Source of the DNA: Hymenobacter sp. ISL-91 | Lineage (GTDB): Bacteria > Bacteroidota > Bacteroidia > Cytophagales > Hymenobacteraceae | DNA length: 59,089 nucleotides | Reading direction: 5' to 3' | Assembly: GCF_018613725.1 (NCBI RefSeq) | Contig: NZ_JAGGPS010000026.1 | Location: forward strand, 12,693-71,781 | Shown here: in pieces, positions 1 through 8,723 of the stretch | How the letters are laid out: each line of letters starts with the position of its first letter | Position numbering within the stretch: the first letter of the stretch is position 1 | Program-made: the position numbers and the translations under genes | The notes under the pieces: model-generated | What the model saw: the letters and a program-made list of their open reading frames with translations, nothing else | The model's database searches: none | Told to the model about the DNA's origin: nothing

Positions 1-39
1 AAAGATGCGTCTCTACACCTGCCGTTTGTACTCCGGCCC

Positions 40-612
40 CTAGAAATCCGCTTCGCCTTCAATCCAAAAGTCAACCAGACTTTCCTGGCCGATGTGCGGG
101 GCGAACCTGGTGACGAGAGCCGCCAAATCGGGACTGGTTTCGAGGGCTATCCAACCTTCGAGGCCGGGGTACTGGCAGATGCGCTGTACCTGATAGCTGC
201 CGCCACCGGGTAGCAGCACGAACCGCAGAACGGGCGAGAAGTACACGAATTTAAGAATATCGGCCAGCGGCATGCCCAACTCGTCGGGGCCGTAGGGATA
301 TTCGTACACCGTTATGGCCTCAGGCTCCACATCAAAGTGCAGCACTTCGCGGGGCGAGTAGCGGGTGGTCAGCTCGCGCACCGTGGCCAGCATGGCGGCG
401 GGCACGCGGGTGGGCACAACTTTGCGAAGCGTCGTTTTGCCATCTTCCGGGTACTCATACCACTCGAACCCGTCGGGCAGCTGGTCCGGAATTTCCTCCG
501 CCGGGTACTTAGTAAAGTCCTTGATAACGTAATAGCGGACCCCGCCTTTTTTGGCGCGGGCCGCCCGGATGTAATAGGTTTCCTGGCGGCGGTTGGTGTA
601 GGAAAGGGGCAT
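40..612 (-). CDS. hypothetical protein
   Basis: A 190-residue soluble protein that I do not recognise. The frame is open for five more codons to a TTG, but the ATG at 612 is the first conventional start. The product has no signal peptide or membrane segment and is rich in acidic and aromatic residues (Tyr, Phe, Trp), with a basic N-terminus (SYTNRRQETYYIRAARAKKG). It is the last gene before the window edge on this strand, with no close neighbour in an operon: the next gene on the same strand starts about 770 bases upstream. Codon use matches the GC-rich chromosome. No function is proposed. Confidence 0.7.
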   Translation of the reverse strand: MPLSYTNRRQETYYIRAARAKKGGVRYYVIKDFTKYPAEEIPDQLPDGFEWYEYPEDGKTTLRKVVPTRVPAAMLATVRELTTRYSPREVLHFDVEPEAITVYEYPYGPDELGMPLADILKFVYFSPVLRFVLLPGGGSYQVQRICQYPGLEGWIALETSPDLAALVTRFAPHIGQESLVDFWIEGEADF

Positions 613-630
613 TGGCAGCAGATGCAAGTT

Positions 631-670
631 GGCCGCCCGAAGTAAGCAGCTACAACTGACTTCGGCGGCC
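631..670. repeat. small inverted repeat
   Basis: Arms GGCCGCCCGAAGT and ACTTCGGCGGCC pair with one bulge around a 15-base loop. It lies in the leader of the gene to its left and about 110 bases beyond the gene to its right, so it could be part of a leader structure or a weak terminator. Confidence 0.4.
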
Positions 671-778
671 TAATACAAAGCAGATTAAAACTGATTCGGT
701 AACCAAATACGCGGCAGCGACTTTCCAATTAGGAAAAATGCGGGCTTTTGGGGGGGCGAGCAGCGGCGACTCTTGGCC

Positions 779-1387
779 CTACAGCAGCCGAATTACAAAA
801 TTCTTCAGCGGATTCTTCTTAATCAACGTTATCAGCTGCCCGTCCTGGTACTGGTACTCATCCTCGCGGCCGGCGCGGGTGGCCTGGTAGCGGCCGGGCT
901 TACCGGGCTTCACCCCAAAAAAGTCGCCGAAATACTCGGCGAAGGCGCGGGACTGGCCGGCCGGGGGCTCCGCGAAAAACATATCGGTAACGGTGTAGCG
1001 GATGGGCTTGGTTTCGGTGGCCCGGTAGCGGTGCTTGTACTGGTCGGCCACAATGTCGTAGTGGTCGCCTTTCCACTCGGTGCGCGACGAAAAATTGCCC
1101 TGGTTGGTGCGGGCATCCACGGTAGACAGCCGCAGCTGGCCGCCGCGCATGTAGTTGGTTACCTTGTAGTAGATGACGAGGTGATAGAAGAGAATATCCA
1201 CCTGCACATCGCTAATGAGGGTACTGATGGTTTCGGGGCTCGTGGGCGTGGGCAGCTGGCGGGTGGCCGTCATGGTGCCCACGCGTAGGCCCGCCACCTC
1301 AATGGCATAGCGCCGCGTTTCGAGCGGCGGCGTCTGGGCCTGGGCAAGCAAGGGGAGTAGCAGTAGCAGCAGTAATGGTAGCTTCAT
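779..1387 (-). CDS. DUF6134 family exported protein
   Basis: A 202-residue protein with a clear signal peptide (MKLPLLLLLLLPLLAQAQ), so it is probably periplasmic. The rest is beta-rich and matches my memory of the DUF6134 family of Bacteroidota (older annotations: DUF3108-like): an early segment IEVAGLRVGTMTAT, a middle KGDHYDIVADQYKHRY and a late GREDEYQYQDGQLITLIKKN. Family length is about 200 residues, so it appears complete. Function is unknown for the family. A 37-bp perfect palindrome lies directly upstream, between it and the DUF547 gene on the same strand, so the two are unlikely to be translationally coupled. Confidence 0.75.
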   Translation of the reverse strand: MKLPLLLLLLLPLLAQAQTPPLETRRYAIEVAGLRVGTMTATRQLPTPTSPETISTLISDVQVDILFYHLVIYYKVTNYMRGGQLRLSTVDARTNQGNFSSRTEWKGDHYDIVADQYKHRYRATETKPIRYTVTDMFFAEPPAGQSRAFAEYFGDFFGVKPGKPGRYQATRAGREDEYQYQDGQLITLIKKNPLKNFVIRLL

Positions 1388-1430
1388 TCGAGGGCAGAGG
1401 GGCTTTTTGCAGGGGCCGACGTTGGATCGA

Positions 1431-1534
1431 AGAACGGTGTAGGGTGCGGGGCTTGTCCCCGCCCGCCGTTAGACGGAACCGTTGCAGTGGCCCGAATGGC
1501 GGGCGGGGACAAGCCCCGCACCCTACACCGTTCT
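1431..1534. repeat. palindromic repeat, GGGGCTTGTCCCC family
   Basis: Perfect 37-bp inverted repeat (1431-1467 and 1498-1534) with a 30-base loop. The arm core GTGCGGGGCTTGTCCCCGCC recurs as a half copy at 27307, as an imperfect pair at 31439 and apparently at the window end (59075). Confidence 0.9.
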
Positions 1535-1543
1535 TTTAAAAAC

Positions 1544-2347
1544 CTATTGCTCGTTCAGGTTCCAGTTGTAGTCCAGGTAACCAATCTTGGTGTTGTCGGT
1601 AATCTTGGTTTTGGCGTACCTATTCACCCACTTCACCACCGACTGGCCGTTCTGGTTCCAGTCGTCCTTGTACCAGTCGAAGTAGCTGGAAAGCTGGGCG
1701 CTTTGGGTGCTGAGCTTATTTTTGCCGGTATCGTTGAGGAAGGCGCGGCCCTGGGCATCGAGCTGGGCGTTCAGGCGGGCGGCAGTGTAGGCCTCGGGGC
1801 GCAACGGCGGGCACGAAATGGAGGCGCACACCAGCGCAAAGTGGATGCGCGGGTCGTTGAATTTCTTGCGCAGAATGCCGTGCTCAATATCGTCGAGACT
1901 CATTTTGGTGCCGCCGATGCTGAAAAACTGCTTTTTCCACGGCTCCCCAATGTCCTTAATGCTCTTAAGCGGGTAATTATCCAGAATGAGCCGAATGGTG
2001 TAGGCATTGTAGGCGTTGGTCCAGAAGGCCATCTGCTCGGCCTTCGAGTCGGTGGCTTTGGGCGGGTTCTGGCTGAGTTTGGCCAGGTAGGCATTAAAGG
2101 CCTTTTCCTCGCTCTTGAACCCTTTGTAGTTTACCTGACCCCGGGCATTCACGTACTTTTTCAGCAGCCGGTCGAAGGCGCTGTGGTCGAAGGCCGCTGC
2201 TACCGGAGCCGCTACCGGAGCCGCTACCGGAGTTGCTGCCAGGGCTACGGCAGTTTCGGTGGTGGCGTTGGGGGCACCGTTGCAGGCCGAAGCCGTAAGA
2301 GTGGAGGCACAAAGCGCCGTTAGAAGGAAAGTGCGGTATACAGACAT
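1544..2347 (-). CDS. DUF547 domain-containing exported protein
   Basis: A 267-residue protein. The N-terminus (VYRTFLLTALCASTLTASAC) is a signal peptide with a possible lipobox ending at Cys22, so it may be a lipoprotein. Residues about 35-52 are a low-complexity Ala/Pro/Val stretch encoded by a 12-bp tandem repeat (about 2200-2237). The DUF547 domain follows (about 60-260), with the typical FWTNAYNAYTIRLIL and HFALVCASISCPPLR signatures; the Cys and His residues there are the conserved family residues. Function is unestablished; a distant link to thiol protease-like folds has been suggested for the family. Start ATG at 2347 is supported by the signal peptide. Confidence 0.85.
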   Translation of the reverse strand: MSVYRTFLLTALCASTLTASACNGAPNATTETAVALAATPVAAPVAAPVAAAFDHSAFDRLLKKYVNARGQVNYKGFKSEEKAFNAYLAKLSQNPPKATDSKAEQMAFWTNAYNAYTIRLILDNYPLKSIKDIGEPWKKQFFSIGGTKMSLDDIEHGILRKKFNDPRIHFALVCASISCPPLRPEAYTAARLNAQLDAQGRAFLNDTGKNKLSTQSAQLSSYFDWYKDDWNQNGQSVVKWVNRYAKTKITDNTKIGYLDYNWNLNEQ

Positions 2348-2489
2348 GGAAGGAGATTCTGAAGAGAAAAAGGAGCCGGACGATGAGCCGGTACCCTAAG
2401 CGTTTGACGCATACAAGGAAAGCTGCGGCCCTGATGAAACCTAATGCAATAAACGCGCCGTGCTGGCCAGCCGGATTTCTCAGGCAGGC

Positions 2490-2536
2490 AAACTGGCCCG
2501 GCCAGCCATTGCGTATCTGCCGGGCCGGGCCAGTTT
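2490..2536. repeat. hairpin upstream of glycosyltransferase
   Basis: Perfect 12-bp arms AAACTGGCCCGG and CCGGGCCAGTTT, ending 45 bases before the start of the next gene. It could fold in that gene's leader; no antiterminator partner was seen. Confidence 0.45.
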
Positions 2537-2581
2537 ATGGCCGTCGAAAATTGCGCAAATTGCGCTCCTGTTCAATTCAGT

Positions 2582-3280
2582 ATGCCCGAGCTTAGCGTCA
2601 TCATTCCTACCTATAATGAGGCCCCGCACATTGCCGGGCTGGTGCGGCAGCTGCGGCAGCTTGCGCCGCCCGGCGAGGCCGTGGAGATTCTGGTAGTCGA
2701 TGCCCGGAGCCCCGATGGCACGGCGGCGCTGGCCGAGGCGGCCGGGGCCACCGTGCTGCCGGCCCCGCGCCCCGGCCGCGCCGCCCAGATGAACCACGGC
2801 GCCGCCCACGCCACCGGCCGCATCCTGTACTTCGTGCACGCCGACGTCGGTGTCTGCCCGGGCTACGAAACTACCATTGCCCAAGCTGTGGCCGCGGGCC
2901 ACCCGGCTGGCTGCTACCGCTTCCGCTTCGACTCCAGCCACCCGCTGCTGCGCCTCAACAGCTACGGCACCCGTTTCAAGGGCCTCATGAGCCGCGGCGG
3001 CGACCAGACGCTGTTCATCACCCGCGAGCTGTTCAGCCAGCTGGGCGGCTTCAACGAGCGGTTCGTGGTGATGGAGGACTTTGAGATAATCCAGCGCATC
3101 CGCCGGGTGGCCTCGTTCCATATCGTGCCCCAAAGCGTGCTGGTATCGGCCCGCAAGTACGAGCAGAACGGCTGGCTGCGCGTGCAACTGGCCAACCTCA
3201 CGGCCTTTGCGCTCTACTTTCTGAAAGTGGAGCCCGCCCGCATCGGCCGCACCTACAAGGCATTGATAAACCACCGATAG
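2582..3280 (+). CDS. family 2 glycosyltransferase, TIGR04283 type
   Basis: A 232-residue GT-A fold glycosyltransferase. The start at ATG 2582 gives the expected N-terminus PELSVIIPTYNEAPHIAGL; a longer frame to 2537 is not needed. Visible family features are the nucleotide-binding strand, the GRAAQMNHGA segment (about 67-76), the HADVG metal-binding DXD-equivalent (about 89-93), and the acceptor-side GGDQTLF and FVVMEDFE segments. These match TIGR04283, named for arsenosugar biosynthesis enzymes. The usual arsenosugar partners (a radical SAM enzyme, an arsenite methyltransferase) are not next to it, so the natural substrate is uncertain. The following gene on the same strand begins 74 bases later, beyond a small palindrome remnant. 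Confidence 0.8.
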   Translation: MPELSVIIPTYNEAPHIAGLVRQLRQLAPPGEAVEILVVDARSPDGTAALAEAAGATVLPAPRPGRAAQMNHGAAHATGRILYFVHADVGVCPGYETTIAQAVAAGHPAGCYRFRFDSSHPLLRLNSYGTRFKGLMSRGGDQTLFITRELFSQLGGFNERFVVMEDFEIIQRIRRVASFHIVPQSVLVSARKYEQNGWLRVQLANLTAFALYFLKVEPARIGRTYKALINHR

Positions 3281-3300
3281 AACGCGGTGAGTTAGATAAA

Positions 3301-3333
3301 AACGTCATTCTTCGCTGCGCTCTGAATGACGTT
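3301..3333. repeat. deleted copy of GTCATTC palindrome
   Basis: Arms AACGTCATTC and GAATGACGTT around 13 bases. It equals the outer 10 bases of the left arm of the family seen at 10705, 23582 and 54627 joined to the outer 23 bases of the right arm, so it looks like an internal deletion of a full copy. Confidence 0.75.
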
Positions 3334-3353
3334 CTGTTGTTTTACAGCTACCC

Positions 3354-4373
3354 GTGCCCGATAGCCAAAAACCGTCAACCCTAAGCCAACCACCAACCCT
3401 CGTCACCGGGGCCAACGGCTTTCTGGGGCGCCACCTGGTGGCCGAGCTGCACCGCCGGGGCCAACCGGTGCGGGCGCTGGTGCGGCCCGGCACCGCGCCG
3501 CCCTTCCCGGCCGGGTGGGGCGTGGGTTACGTGGAGGCCGACCTGAGCCAGCCCGCCACGCTGGCCGGGGCGGCGGCGGGCTGCGGGGCCATCATCCACG
3601 CGGCCGCGCTGGCCAGCGTGAACCCGGCCCGCAACCCGGCGCTTTGGTCCGTGAACGTGGAGGGCACCCGCGCCGTGCTGGCCGAGGCGCGCCGCGCCGA
3701 CGTGGCGCGGTTGGTGTACGTGGGCACGGCCAACGTCTTCGGCTTCGGAACCCGGGAGAATCCCGGCGACGAGACCCGCCCTTACGCCGGCGCCCGCTAC
3801 GGCCTCGACTACATGGACAGCAAGCGCGCCGCCACCGACCTCGTGCTGCAAGCCGTGGCCGACGAGCAACTGCCGGCCGTGCTGGTGCATCCCACCTTCA
3901 TGCTCGGCCCCAACGATGCCAAACCCACCTCGGGCGCTTTGCTGCTAGAAATCTACCGCGGCAAAGTGCCCGGCTACCCGCCCGGCGGCAAAAACTACGT
4001 GCACGTGCGCGACGTGGCCTACGCCACCGTGAACGCGCTGAATCTGGGCAGGGTAGGAGAGTCGTACATTCTGGGCAACGAAAACCTGAGCTACCACGAA
4101 GCCTTTACCCTGATGGCCGATTTGCTGAACGTACCCGCCCCGCGCTGGCCCCTGCCGGCCGGCCTGGCCCAGCTCTACGGCCGGCTCTGCGACCTGCAAA
4201 CCCGCCTCACGGGCCGGCCCGCCCGCCTGAACGCCGCCATGACGGCCGTGGCCAACGACGGCCACTACTTTGCAGTAGACAAAGCCCGGCGCGAGCTGGG
4301 CCTGCCCCAAACGCCGGTCGCGCAGGCTATTACCGACGCCTTCGCCTGGTTTCGGGCACAGCAGTATATTTGA
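3354..4373 (+). CDS. NAD-dependent epimerase/dehydratase family protein
   Basis: A 339-residue extended short-chain dehydrogenase. The start is a GTG at 3354; no upstream ATG is available and the Rossmann motif TGANGFLGRH begins near residue 18, so the start is reasonable. The catalytic Tyr-x3-Lys is in YMDSK (about 145-149). Residues near 230 (YILGNENLSYHEAF) resemble the dihydroflavonol reductase / hopanoid-associated sugar epimerase-like branch, which acts on hydroxy-keto pairs in sugars or terpenoids with NAD(P)H. It is followed after 4 bases by a classical SDR, so the two are probably one operon acting on related substrates. The actual substrate cannot be read from sequence. Confidence 0.8.
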   Translation: MPDSQKPSTLSQPPTLVTGANGFLGRHLVAELHRRGQPVRALVRPGTAPPFPAGWGVGYVEADLSQPATLAGAAAGCGAIIHAAALASVNPARNPALWSVNVEGTRAVLAEARRADVARLVYVGTANVFGFGTRENPGDETRPYAGARYGLDYMDSKRAATDLVLQAVADEQLPAVLVHPTFMLGPNDAKPTSGALLLEIYRGKVPGYPPGGKNYVHVRDVAYATVNALNLGRVGESYILGNENLSYHEAFTLMADLLNVPAPRWPLPAGLAQLYGRLCDLQTRLTGRPARLNAAMTAVANDGHYFAVDKARRELGLPQTPVAQAITDAFAWFRAQQYI

Positions 4374-4377
4374 TTCT

Positions 4378-5358
4378 ATGTGGAAAGAAAGTCCGGCCCC
4401 GGCCGTTTTTGTACCTGCCCCCGCCGAACCGCCTTCCGCGCCCGTTCTAGTGGTGCCCGCGGCTAAGGAAGCCCCCGCGCAACCAACCGACGAGCCAAGC
4501 ACCACGGCTGCTGCTGCCCCGGGCCGCGTCCGGGCGCTGCCTACCGCCGGGCCGCTGGCCGGTAAAGTGGCCATCGTCACGGGTTCCGAGTCGGGCATTG
4601 GGCGCGAGACTGCCCGGGCGTTGGGCGCTGCCGGGGCCGCCGTGGTGCTCAACGGCCTGCGCCCCGAGCGCCTGGAGGCCACCCGCCGACAGCTCGAAGC
4701 CGCCGGCGCCACCGTGGCCGTCTGCCGGGCCGACATCACCGATTATGCCGCCTGCGAGGCGCTGGTAGCCACGGCCGTGCAGGAGTTCGGCCGGCTCGAT
4801 ATTCTGGTCGCCAACGCCAGCATCTCGCAGCGGGCCTACTTCCTCGATATGGCCCCCGAGGTGTTCCGGCGCGTGCTCGACAGCAACGTGTACGGGGCCG
4901 TGTTTCCGCTGAAAGCCGCCCTGCCGCACCTGCTCGAAAGCCAGGGCAGCGTTACATTTATTTCCTCCATTTCGGCCCTGAACGGGATGCCCAGCGGCTC
5001 GGCCTACTGCGCCGGCAAGGCGGCCCTCACCAATCTGGCCCACACCCTGCGCCTGGAGCTCGATGGCACCGGCGTGCACTTCGGGGTGGTGCACATCGGC
5101 TTCACTGAAAACGACGACGACAAGCGCGTGCTCGACGCCGACGGCCAGCCCGTGCCCATTGCCTACCGCAAGCCCCGCTGGCAGAAAACCCAGGCCGAAG
5201 TGGCCGCCATCATCGTGCGCCACATCCGGCGGCGGCGGCAGCGCACCGTTATTTCGGCCCTGGGCTGGCTCATTGCCATCGTGCACACCAACTTCCCCCG
5301 CCTCGGCGACTGGGTGGTGCTGACCAGCATGCGCCGGCTGCGCAAGTTCTACGAGTGA
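4378..5358 (+). CDS. SDR family NAD(P)-dependent oxidoreductase
   Basis: A 326-residue classical short-chain dehydrogenase with an unusual Pro/Ala-rich N-terminal extension of about 55 residues before the Rossmann motif TGSESGIGRETA. Other family features are NAxI-like ANASIS (NNAG equivalent), a catalytic Ser in FISSISALNG, and Tyr-x3-Lys in SAYCAGKAA. The C-terminus contains a hydrophobic stretch (ISALGWLIAIVHTNF), possibly membrane-associated. It sits 4 bases after the epimerase-like gene, implying cotranscription. The N-terminal extension has no recognisable domain and could be disordered. Substrate unknown. Confidence 0.82.
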   Translation: MWKESPAPAVFVPAPAEPPSAPVLVVPAAKEAPAQPTDEPSTTAAAAPGRVRALPTAGPLAGKVAIVTGSESGIGRETARALGAAGAAVVLNGLRPERLEATRRQLEAAGATVAVCRADITDYAACEALVATAVQEFGRLDILVANASISQRAYFLDMAPEVFRRVLDSNVYGAVFPLKAALPHLLESQGSVTFISSISALNGMPSGSAYCAGKAALTNLAHTLRLELDGTGVHFGVVHIGFTENDDDKRVLDADGQPVPIAYRKPRWQKTQAEVAAIIVRHIRRRRQRTVISALGWLIAIVHTNFPRLGDWVVLTSMRRLRKFYE

Positions 5359-5386
5359 GGTTAAACAGGATTTACGCAGCCGGGCA

Positions 5387-5479
5387 GTAGCGCGAAGCTT
5401 CCGCTTCGCGTGTCGTTGCTGACTGCTGACTGCTGACGGACGTCGTTCAACGACACGCGAAGCGGGAGCTTCGCGCTAC
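5387..5479. repeat. palindromic repeat, GTAGCGCGAAGC family
   Basis: 32-bp arms (5387-5418, 5448-5479) with one mismatch. The loop contains three copies of the heptamer TGCTGAC. It fills the gap between two convergent genes, stopping 4 bases before the SulP stop codon, and a related copy is at 20861. Confidence 0.9.
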
Positions 5480-5482
5480 ATC

Positions 5483-7027
5483 CTAATACCGTAAATCGGC
5501 GCCCGAAACGTGGTAGATGGGGTCTTCCAGGATGTTGACGTCGATGAGGGCGTCGGCGCGCCGGAGCAGGTGGCGGCAGTCGGGGCTGAGGTGGCGCAGG
5601 TGCACGGTTTTGCCCAGGCGGTGGTAGCGCTCGGTGAGCTTGTTGAGGGCTTCGATGGCCGACATATCGGCCACCCGGCTTTCGGCGAAGTCGATGATGA
5701 CCTGCTGCGGGTCGTCGGCTACGTCGAACTTCTCGCTGAAGGCCTGCACCGAGCCGAAGAACAGCGGGCCGAAGATTTCGTAGTGCTTCACGCCGGCCTC
5801 GTCGAGGTGCTTGCGGGCGCGGATGCGGCGGGCATTCTCCCAGGCAAACACCAGCGCCGCGATAATCACGCCGATGAGCACGGCCAGCGCCAGGTTGTGC
5901 AGCACCACCGTTACCAGCGTCACGGTCAGCATCACCACCAAATCGGCGACGGGCATGCGGCCGAAGGTGCGCAGCGAGGCCCACTCAAACGTGCCCACCG
6001 ACACCATAATCATCAGCCCGGTGAGGGCGGCCATCGGCACGCGCTCAATCAGCGAAGCGCCGAACATGATGAACACCAGCAGCATCACGGCCGCCACCAC
6101 GCCCGACAGCCGCGCCCGGGCCCCCGACGAGATATTGATGAGGCTCTGGCCAATCATGGCGCAGCCGCCCATGCCCGAAAACAGGCCCGAGAGCATATTG
6201 GCCGCGCCCTGGGCCACGCACTCCTTGTTGCCCCGGCCGCGGGTTTCGGTGATTTCGTCAATCAGGTTCAGCGTCAGCAAACTCTCAATCAGCCCCACGC
6301 CGGCCACGATGGCGGCGTAGGGAAAGATGAGGCCCAGCGTGGCGAAGGTGAACGGTACGGCCGGGATATGAAACGGCGGGAAACTGCCCTGAATCGAGGC
6401 AATGTCGCCCACGGTTTTGGTGTTGATGCCCAGCCCGATAACCAGCGCCGACACCACCAGCAGGGCCGTGAGCGAGGCCGGCACCACCTTGGTGAGGCGC
6501 GGCAGGCCCACGATAATGGCAATGGTGAGGCCCACCAGCCCCAGCATGGTATAGAGCGCCGGCCCCGTCAGCCAGTGTAGCGCCCCATCGGCCCCCAGGG
6601 CCTGAAACTGCACCAGCTGCGAGAGGAAGATGATGATGGCCAGCCCGTTGACAAAGCCGAACATCACCGACTGCGGCACCAGCCGGATAAACTTGCCCAG
6701 TTTCAGCACGCCCGCCAGCACCTGAATAGCGCCCGCTAGGATAACGGTGGCGAAAATGTACTCGACGCCGTGGGTTTTGGCCAGCGCCACCAGCACCACG
6801 GCCACGGCCCCGGTCGCCCCCGAAATCATGCCCGGCCGGCCGCCCAGCACCGACGTCACGAGACCCATCACGAAGGCGGCGTACAGGCCCACCAGCGGCG
6901 GCACCCCGGCAATAATGGAAAACGCCACGGCCTCCGGAATCAGGGCCAGCGCCACCGTCAGGCCCGAAAGGATTTCGTTTTTGTAGTTGACTTTGTACTG
7001 CGTGAAGTAGTGCAGAACCTGTTGCAT
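5483..7027 (-). CDS. SulP family inorganic anion transporter
   Basis: A 514-residue integral membrane transporter of the SLC26/SulP family, likely exchanging or cotransporting sulfate, bicarbonate or another inorganic anion. ATG at 7027 gives MQQVLHYFTQYKVNYKNEIL; a TTG extension to 7057 is less likely. The signature GLTVALALIPEAVAFSIIAG lies near residue 22, followed by about ten to twelve hydrophobic segments to about 400. A cytoplasmic STAS domain follows (about 410-500), with VIIDFAESRVADMSAIEAL as its conserved core. The length is normal for the family. The substrate cannot be fixed by sequence alone; no carbonic anhydrase gene is adjacent. Confidence 0.9.
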   Translation of the reverse strand: MQQVLHYFTQYKVNYKNEILSGLTVALALIPEAVAFSIIAGVPPLVGLYAAFVMGLVTSVLGGRPGMISGATGAVAVVLVALAKTHGVEYIFATVILAGAIQVLAGVLKLGKFIRLVPQSVMFGFVNGLAIIIFLSQLVQFQALGADGALHWLTGPALYTMLGLVGLTIAIIVGLPRLTKVVPASLTALLVVSALVIGLGINTKTVGDIASIQGSFPPFHIPAVPFTFATLGLIFPYAAIVAGVGLIESLLTLNLIDEITETRGRGNKECVAQGAANMLSGLFSGMGGCAMIGQSLINISSGARARLSGVVAAVMLLVFIMFGASLIERVPMAALTGLMIMVSVGTFEWASLRTFGRMPVADLVVMLTVTLVTVVLHNLALAVLIGVIIAALVFAWENARRIRARKHLDEAGVKHYEIFGPLFFGSVQAFSEKFDVADDPQQVIIDFAESRVADMSAIEALNKLTERYHRLGKTVHLRHLSPDCRHLLRRADALIDVNILEDPIYHVSGADLRY

Positions 7028-7149
7028 GGGCGGAAAGTGGGAGAGGAGCGGGGCCAAAAAGAAAAGCCGCCCACCCGGTTACGGAGCAGCGCGGCGGCAA
7101 ATAAACAGCCCGGCGAAAAAGTGAGAATCCGGCGGAAGTTCCGCCCAGG

Positions 7150-7157
7150 CAAAGGTA
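7150..7157 (-). promoter_or_regulatory. possible -7 box for SulP gene
   Basis: TACCTTTG on the minus strand matches the Bacteroidota -7 consensus TAnnTTTG. No convincing -33 TTG is present at the right distance, and the leader would be about 115 bases, so this is tentative. Confidence 0.35.
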
Positions 7158-7382
7158 GGCATTGACGCCCGCCCCACCGCCCCCGTTTTGGCCGGGCGCG
7201 CACCGCCTGCCGGCGCCGTTGCGGCAAGTTCGGGGGCCGGCAGGCGGGAAAACCGGGGTAAATACCCACACTATCTGTGGTAAATACGGCATCCCGGAGC
7301 TCGAAATGCGGGTATAAAAGAAGCGCCCTCCTTGGCCCGGTGCGGGCGGCAGGGTGCGCTTTCAGTCACGAAATCAGCCTGA

Positions 7383-8723
7383 ATGGAGAACGTAGACCTT
7401 TGGGGCGGGGTGGAATGCACCTGCCGACGCGTGGGCGACGCCTATTCCGACCAGCTGGCCCGCAGCGGCCACCGCCACCGCCTCACCGACCTCGACCGTT
7501 TCGCCGAGCTGGGCCTGCGCACGCTGCGCTACCCGGTGCTGTGGGAGCACGTGGCCCCCGAGAGCCTGGAGCAGCCCGACTGGCGCTGGCCCGATGAGCG
7601 ACTGGCGCATTTGCAGAAGCTGGGCATCGAGCCCATCGTGGGGCTGGTGCACCACGGCAGCGGCCCGCGCTATACGGCCCTCGACCAACCCAATTTCGCC
7701 CCCGAACTGGCCCGCTACGCCGGTTTGGTGGCCGCGCGCTACCCCTGGGTGCGCTACTACACCCCCGTCAACGAACCCCTGACTACGGCCCGCTTCAGTG
7801 GCCTCTACGGCCTATGGTACCCCCACGCCACCTCCGATGCGGCCTTCGTGCGCATGCTCTACAACCAGGTACTGGCCACCCGGCTGGCGATGGAAGCAAT
7901 CCGGCGCGTGAACCCGGCTGCCCAGCTCGTGCAGACCGAAGACCTGGGCCAGGCGCATTGCACGCCGGCGCTGGCAGCCCGGGCCGAGTTTGAGAACCAC
8001 CGGCGCTGGCTGACCTTCGATTTGCTGAACGGCACCGTAACGCCCGCCCACCCCCTGTGGAACTACCTGCGCGAGCACGGCCTGAGTGAAGCCGAGCTGA
8101 CCGATTTGCAGGAAAACCCCTGCCCGCCCGATATTCTGGGCATCAACTACTACCTCACCAGCGAGCGGTTTTTGGATGACCGGCTGGACCTGTACCCCGG
8201 CCTGGGCGCGGCCCCGGCCACGCCCGCCCGGCCGGCCTACGTGAATGTGGAAGCCGTGCGCGTGCCCGACGCCCAGGCAGTAGGGCTGGCGGGGGTGCTG
8301 CAGGCGGCCTGGGCCCGCTACCGGCGGCCGCTGGCCGTAACCGAGCTGCACCTCAACTGCACCCGCGAGGAGCAAATGCGCTGGCTACACCAGGGCTGGC
8401 AAACCGTCAATCGGCTGCGCGCCGCCGGCGTGGAGGTGCGCGGCCTCACGGTGTGGTCGTTGCTGGGAGCCTACGATTGGGACAACCTGCTGACCCAGGA
8501 CGGGGCTTCTTACGAAAGCGGCGTGTTCGACCTGCGCGGCGGGGAGCCCCGGCCCACGGCGCTGGCCCGCATGGTGCAGGGGCTCATCTGCCAGGGCCAC
8601 TACCGGCACCCGGTGCTGGCCGGGCGCGGCTGGTGGCAGCGGCCCCTGCGCTTTTATCCCGCCCATCAGCCGCCCGTACGGCAACCAGTTTCTGAGCCTG
8701 TTTCCGAGCCTGCTTTGGTATGA
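7383..8723 (+). CDS. family 1 glycosyl hydrolase-like protein
   Basis: A 446-residue TIM-barrel protein of the GH1 clan. The acid/base Glu is in TPVNEP (Glu131) and the nucleophile position is probably Glu321 in AVTELHLN, which replaces the usual TENG. Strands LGLRTLRYPVLWEHV and GIEPIVGLVHHG fit the barrel. It belongs to the divergent GH1 branch that in other bacteria is fused to an RmlD-like domain; here the RmlD-like protein is the next gene, overlapping by 4 bases (ATGA), so the two proteins probably act together on a sugar or nucleotide sugar. The last 15 residues are a short Pro/Val/Ser tail. Substrate unknown; activity as a hydrolase is inferred. Confidence 0.82.
   Translation: MENVDLWGGVECTCRRVGDAYSDQLARSGHRHRLTDLDRFAELGLRTLRYPVLWEHVAPESLEQPDWRWPDERLAHLQKLGIEPIVGLVHHGSGPRYTALDQPNFAPELARYAGLVAARYPWVRYYTPVNEPLTTARFSGLYGLWYPHATSDAAFVRMLYNQVLATRLAMEAIRRVNPAAQLVQTEDLGQAHCTPALAARAEFENHRRWLTFDLLNGTVTPAHPLWNYLREHGLSEAELTDLQENPCPPDILGINYYLTSERFLDDRLDLYPGLGAAPATPARPAYVNVEAVRVPDAQAVGLAGVLQAAWARYRRPLAVTELHLNCTREEQMRWLHQGWQTVNRLRAAGVEVRGLTVWSLLGAYDWDNLLTQDGASYESGVFDLRGGEPRPTALARMVQGLICQGHYRHPVLAGRGWWQRPLRFYPAHQPPVRQPVSEPVSEPALV

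Noticed and set aside
3515..4450. 311-residue frame overlapping the epimerase gene
   Set aside because: Arg/Gly/Pro-rich shadow frame of a GC-rich gene, without any domain.
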